This document shows, in pieces, positions 59,535 to 64,000 of a stretch of 64,000 nucleotides of DNA (position 1 is the first letter of the stretch; each line of letters begins with the position of its first letter). Source of the DNA: Multifurca ochricompacta. Its lineage: Eukaryota > Basidiomycota > Agaricomycetes > Russulales > Russulaceae. The DNA is taken from contig WTXG01000023.1 in assembly GCA_022496185.1 (NCBI GenBank), positions 124,001 through 188,000 on the forward strand. Reading direction: 5' to 3'. The position numbers and the translations under genes were made by a program. The notes below the pieces were generated by a model. The model searched no databases, was not told the DNA's origin, and saw only the letters and a list, made by a program, of their open reading frames with translations.

Positions 59535-60943
59535 ATGTCCGAGGTTGTCCAGTCGATCCAGTCGAGTAATTCCAGCCCAGTGCCGTCAAACTTACCCGAG
59601 TTTCTTTGGGCGCAGAGGGCCGGATATCTTAGGGCCCTAGAGCAGGGCGAGGTACAAAAGGACCTGTGGACCATTTCTATGGGCAATGAGGCCGGCGGTA
59701 TGTGTGTTATGCCTTTGCATTGGTTTCTTGCTCATACTCTTCCTGCTCTTACTTTGCTCACTCCGATATGGCATTCCTGATGGGCTAATATATTTATAGA
59801 TCTCGATTCGCTAGCGAGTGCCGTCGCCTATGCATGGTACGCCACTCATCACGTCGGGCGACTAACAGTACCGCTCCTACAAACACCCCACGCGGACATC
59901 TACCTCCGCACTGAAAACGTGTATGCGCTTGAACTTAGCGGCATTGATCCCGCACATCTGCTCACGGGGGACGAACTACCTTCCAACACTTCACCAGCTA
60001 TTAAATATGCACTGTTGGATCATAACACGCTTGCGGGGCGCTTTGCAGAGGACGAGCGTGCACGAGTCGTCGCGATTGTGGATCACCATGTGGACGAGAA
60101 CCACCACCTCGACGCGTCGCCGCGCATCGTCGAGGTGCCTACTGGTTCGTGCTCATCGCTCGTCGCGCGGTTGATCCAGAACGAGTGGCCTGAGGGTATG
60201 AGTCGTGCCATTGCGCGGCTGCTCCTCTGTGCTGTCCTGATCGACACTGGGGGACTCAAGGCGGGTGGAAAGGCAGAAGCCACAGACCGGAAGGTGGCAC
60301 CGTTCTTGCTTGAGAGGGCGGAGCTCACAGACGCAAGTATTGGCCTGATCTTAGACGTCCAAGGGGTGAAGGAAGTGAAGGAGCTCACACAAATTTTGGT
60401 GGTCAAGAAGGAGAGCGTGAACTTCTGAGTCCGCGTGATCTCTTACGGAGGGACTACAAAGAATACCGGTTGTTACCCTCGTGGGATAACGGAGGGACCG
60501 TTCTGGTGGGATTAGCAAGTGTGCCTAGAAGCATTGAGGCGATCACCGGAGGGGACAAAAGGGGCGGAAAGGAATTGGCTACAGCCTGCGCTGCATGGCT
60601 CGAGGAGAAGGGTATAGACGCGCTCGGCGTTTTAACAAGTTGGAAAGAGGCGGTAAAACAAGGGGAAAAGGGAAAGCATCGCAGAGAGATGTTATGGTTT
60701 GTCCGGAATGACAAGGAGATAAAACACCGACTATGGAAAGGTTTGGAGGGGAGCAAAGAGCTAGAACTGAAGCGCAAGGAGGGTGAAAAGTACATTGATA
60801 GTATGGAAGAAGTGGTAGAAGGGAAGAATGTTGCAAAGCAGCAGATTAAGATGAGGATGTATGAACAAGGTAACGCCAAGGCTACTAGAAAGGTGACGGC
60901 ACCACTTGTTAAAATGATTATCGAATCGAAGGCAATGCGATGA
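59535..60943 (+). CDS. PPX1: exopolyphosphatase PPX1 (DHH family)
   Basis: DHH-superfamily phosphohydrolase that removes terminal phosphate from polyphosphate. Two exons (59535-59697, 59800-60943) give 435 residues after one correction. Metal-binding motifs in order: GNEAGDLDSLASAVAYAW (split by the intron), ALLDHNTLAG and AIVDHHVDENHH, followed by EVPTGSCSSLVARLI and LLCAVLIDTGGLK. The DHHA2-type C-terminus has LSPRDLLRRDYKEYRL, WLEEKGIDALGVLT and ends PLVKMIIESKAMR. One T is missing at 60423-60424, just before LSPRDLL. The upstream frame back to 59388 lacks an ATG but encodes an Arg-rich, mitochondrial-like stretch, so an alternative start is possible. Confidence 0.9.
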
Positions 60944-61282
60944 TGATTTAAGCTGATAGCCTAATTAATTAATTAATATTATATTTGGTTTTAAACCCCC
61001 CCCCCTCCCACAAGTCCAGTCTAGGTCCAGTCTAAGACTTAATAAATAAATAAATATTAGTTAAATATACGTAATCAGCTCAGTAAATTGCCTCCTTTAA
61101 TCTTACCGTGTCTGTCTCTGTCCCTGTCCGTTTCCGTTTCCTCTCTCTCCCCCTCCCCCCCTCAACATCCTCTCTCTCTCTTTCCTTTGCCTTTTACTTT
61201 TTGTACAATCACTCTATCCTCCCTCCCCCTCCCCCTCTTTATTTTATTATAACCACGGGAGTAAAATCCATATTATTTAATC
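60944..61282. other. low-complexity intergenic region
   Basis: TTAA and TAAA repeats, a C10 run near 60987, then CT-rich sequence; probable promoter of the Zn2Cys6 gene. Confidence 0.5.
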
Positions 61283-64000
61283 ATGGACGCGCCCTCTCCC
61301 GCGGCGGAGGATTCCACTGCAAATCCTTTAGCTCCTTCAACTCTAACTCCTCCCTCCTCCAATCAATTATCTTCAACGCCCAAATTCTCGAACGGACTGT
61401 CAGTTTCCCTCATTTCGTTCTTGCTCTGTCTCATACCACTTCTGTCCAGGCATATACGCTCGCGTATAACAGTCGTGTGCGCAGAGGTATGCCAACATTG
61501 TCTATTGACCCTTTCTCTCCATCCTTATCGTTTTATAGTGCAAGCGTTTGAAATTGAGATGCGATAGGCGCAACCCATGCGGCTCTTGTGTAAAGCGTGA
61601 TACAGTTCAACGCTGTCAGTACACCGCCGCGGCCGCCGAGAAGATGTCTGTCTTTCTTTCTGTAAACGTTCTATCTCACTCTGACGCTATATCCACAGCG
61701 ACGTTCAGTCGCTGCACAATCGACTTCAGATTATTGAATCACAGGTCGCTCAGATTTTTGCCGGCGGGCTTCGTATTCCGGCGTCCCTTACCAGCGTGTC
61801 CTCAGACACCTTCCCCTTTCCTCATAATGACCGTACCATGCTAGCTGTCGGTCGCTCTGGGTCTTCTATCACCGTCTCCCTTGATGACGTTGCTGCTCTT
61901 TGGCTTGAGCACCTTGATTTCCCTCGTTCTTACCCGTCGAGGCCAAATCCTCGTTTACTCCCGCTACCTCATCACCTTCCACCCCTGTAAAACTCGAACC
62001 ATCTGCTTCAGACCTGGCGGTTCACGACGAGCCTGCCTTTCCAGCCATGATCCCTTCATTTTCTATTTATTACCCGACATCCACTTCTCAGGCTACCGTC
62101 ACACCCTCACTAGTCGCTCTCTTACCCTCTGCTTCCACCATACGGTCCCGCATCGCTACGGCTATCGAAGAGACTTTAAAGATGCGCCCATGCTTCAATG
62201 TAAAGCACTTCCGTGCTCGGACTGAGGGCATGTTCACTTGGGCTAAAGAGGAGGACGGACGAGGTACTATCGGGGCAAGCTCCAGTAGCACAAATGCAAA
62301 GGCTGACCTTGCAAGGTCCATCTTCTTCCCTACCTCTTACCCGCCTCCTCCAGTCGCTTCGGCGCTTCGACAGGCGCCTAATCTTTCTTTCTTTGCTTCG
62401 GTTGCAATTGGATATGCTCTGGGCGTATTGGTTTGCAAAGAGAATGAGTCCACCAACGATATTGATGCTCAGAAAGCGAGTACGGGGCCTAAAAATCCTC
62501 GTCTGGAGGACAATCGCACCATTTCTTCACAGAAGACGGCTGCATGGAACAAGTACTCTGCTTCTGGGCTATTTGCGCTGTCAAGACAAGCTATGGCTGC
62601 GTTTGAGATGGCACATACGTATGACATGGATTCTGTGGTTACATACCTTTTGCAGATACTTTATCTGCTTCATGATAGCAGGCCCCGTGTTGCGCACTTC
62701 ATCTATCCTCTCTTGGGAAAGGTGATCAATATCGCCCATATGATGGGCCTTTCCACGGACCCAGACGAGTTCCCCGGCAAGTACAACATCTTCGAGGCCG
62801 AGCATCGGAGGCGCGTCTGGTGGGATGTCTATTACTACGACGTGTAAGCATTTCACTCGCTTCTCTATGCTTTGTGTACACTCCCGGCTCGCAGCTTCGT
62901 CTCCGATGCCATGGGTCAGGCACCTTCGATTCAAGATGGTACATTCACCACGAAGCTACCTGCTGATGTGGACGAGGAACAATTTGGGCCATCTTCTACC
63001 TCACTGCCTCTTCCCCTCCCTCGTCGAGCGGGTGGCGATCCAACGGAAGTGGGCTTTGCCTACTTCATTCAGAAGTGTCGGTTCGTCCTTGAGCCTTTAA
63101 GCTTCGTTTCCTATTTTCAACATGTCCCCAGTCTTGCGCAGCTCGTCAAGAGCGTTAAAAGGCGATACCTTCGCGACACCGCCAATGACCCTTCAGAACC
63201 ATCTGTTGAGCGCGCTGAACAGTTTGAATCTGAGATCAAGAACTGGTTGTCAGAACTCCCAAGAGCGTTTCGGTTTGACCCCGGGAATACCGACACACCT
63301 CCATCCTCCAAAATTTTGATCTCACCAAACCTTCAAGCCCAGCGCTGTGAGCTCGCGATAGTTGCCAATCAACTCATCTTGAAGGTATTTCTCCCGTATC
63401 TCAAGAATTGTACGGGGCCATCTTCCGACGCCCTTCCGCGCCGCGTAGTATCAAGCGTTGTTGATGCAGGGCACGCTGTTCTTCAGGCGATGCGTATTCT
63501 CCACGCAACTTGGCGGCAAACGCGGCCTGCTGCATTCTTGTTCTACTCTTTCGGGCGGACATTATTCGACGCAGCTGTAATGATGGCTTGCGCAGTAATT
63601 GCCCACCCTTCAGGTGCATCTGCTGGAGTGGCAATCGCCGATGTGACCGCGGCCATTGACATAATGCAGGATACACGTATGGGTTGTGGGAGAAGATCCA
63701 AACAAGATGACCCCAAGGATCTGTCCGAAGCAGTGAAGGTTATCACGTTACTGAAGGCTAAAGCGGAGGGGAAGCGTGCTGGTGATGACATTGCTCCCAG
63801 CCCCCTTCTGGCTATTGGATCGAAGCGGAAGCATGACGATGCTCCTGATGCCAATAGCTTTGCGGACGGTTTTGAGTTACCCTATGTCGGCGCTGGTGTC
63901 AAGGCATGTCATCAATCATCGGAGATTTTAATTGCGGCCACTCCCAAAGCGCCAACATCTGTGCCGAAAGCTAAAGTTAAGCAGCGCCCGAGTTCGACTA
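61283..64000 (+). CDS. Zn2Cys6 transcription factor, 3' truncated by window
   Basis: Fungal binuclear-zinc-cluster regulator with a fungal-specific transcription-factor domain. After a Ser/Pro-rich start, two introns lead to the cluster VCAECKRLKLRCDRRNPCGS followed by CVKRDTVQRCQY; all six cysteines are present. A linker-coil IDVQSLHNRLQIIESQVAQI follows. The regulatory domain shows SVAIGYALGVLV, INIAHMMGLSTDPDEF, RRRVWWDVYYYDV and FYSFGRTLFDAAVMMACAVI. One base is missing in the CCC at 61921-61923, between WLEHLDFP and FLPVEAKSSFTPATSS. Introns at 62847-62896 and near 63080-63127 are GT-AG. No stop is reached before 64000. Target genes unknown. Confidence 0.88.

Noticed and set aside
17004..64000. 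Reading the frame-broken genes as pseudogenes
   Set aside because: All breaks are single deletions, mostly in homopolymers, with otherwise intact motifs and splice sites in essential genes such as ALG11 and NOP53.

Overview
The window is nuclear DNA from a fungus, most probably an Agaricomycotina basidiomycete. Genes are dense, with many short GT-AG introns (about 45-70 nt). Gene content includes fungal families (CFEM, Zn2Cys6, recyclin-1, OST4) and two families named after Cryptococcus capsule genes (GT69 CMT1-like and CAP64-like). The order or genus cannot be told from the sequence alone. About thirty protein genes and two intron-containing tRNA genes can be modelled. No virus, CRISPR array or intact transposon was seen.

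Layout. 0-8 kb: a decayed ankyrin fragment, proteasome beta-4 (PRE1), an epoxide-hydrolase-like gene, tRNA-Pro and the F-box/Sec10 protein recyclin-1. 8-17 kb: a C2H2 transcription factor sits alone between 3.3 kb and 4.5 kb of microsatellite-rich DNA. 17-23.5 kb: the replication-initiation factor SLD3 and a long serine-rich protein whose stop codon lies in a tRNA-like element. 23.5-30 kb: OST4 and ALG11 (N-glycosylation), a hotdog thioesterase and the APC/C activator CDC20. 30-37 kb: a single-pass protein with YTxEYTPT repeats, a 78-residue Cys-tailed protein, an SDR and a mitochondrial UbiB/ABC1 kinase. 37.5-45.6 kb: an FHA protein with internal repeats and a KEN box, a universal stress protein, a WW protein and COP9 signalosome subunit 1. 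46-53 kb: NOP53, a head-to-head CMT1/CAP64 pair and RPL31. 53-64 kb: a CFEM protein, a four-pass membrane protein, cyclin C, RSA3, tRNA-Gln, a DHH exopolyphosphatase and a Zn2Cys6 regulator cut by the window end.

How genes relate. Divergent pairs with short shared promoters are frequent: SDR/UbiB, USP/WW, CSN1/NOP53, CMT1/CAP64 and cyclin C/RSA3. Functions recur locally: N-glycosylation (OST4, ALG11), ribosome biogenesis (NOP53, RSA3, RPL31), cell cycle and replication (SLD3, CDC20, FHA/KEN protein, COP9).

Quality warning. Fourteen conserved genes can only be read through by supplying one missing base at 22 places, almost all in G/C or T runs and every one a deletion. With those bases supplied, splice phases and codon counts close exactly. 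This looks like homopolymer under-calling in the assembly rather than gene death, so protein lengths quoted below as corrected assume it.
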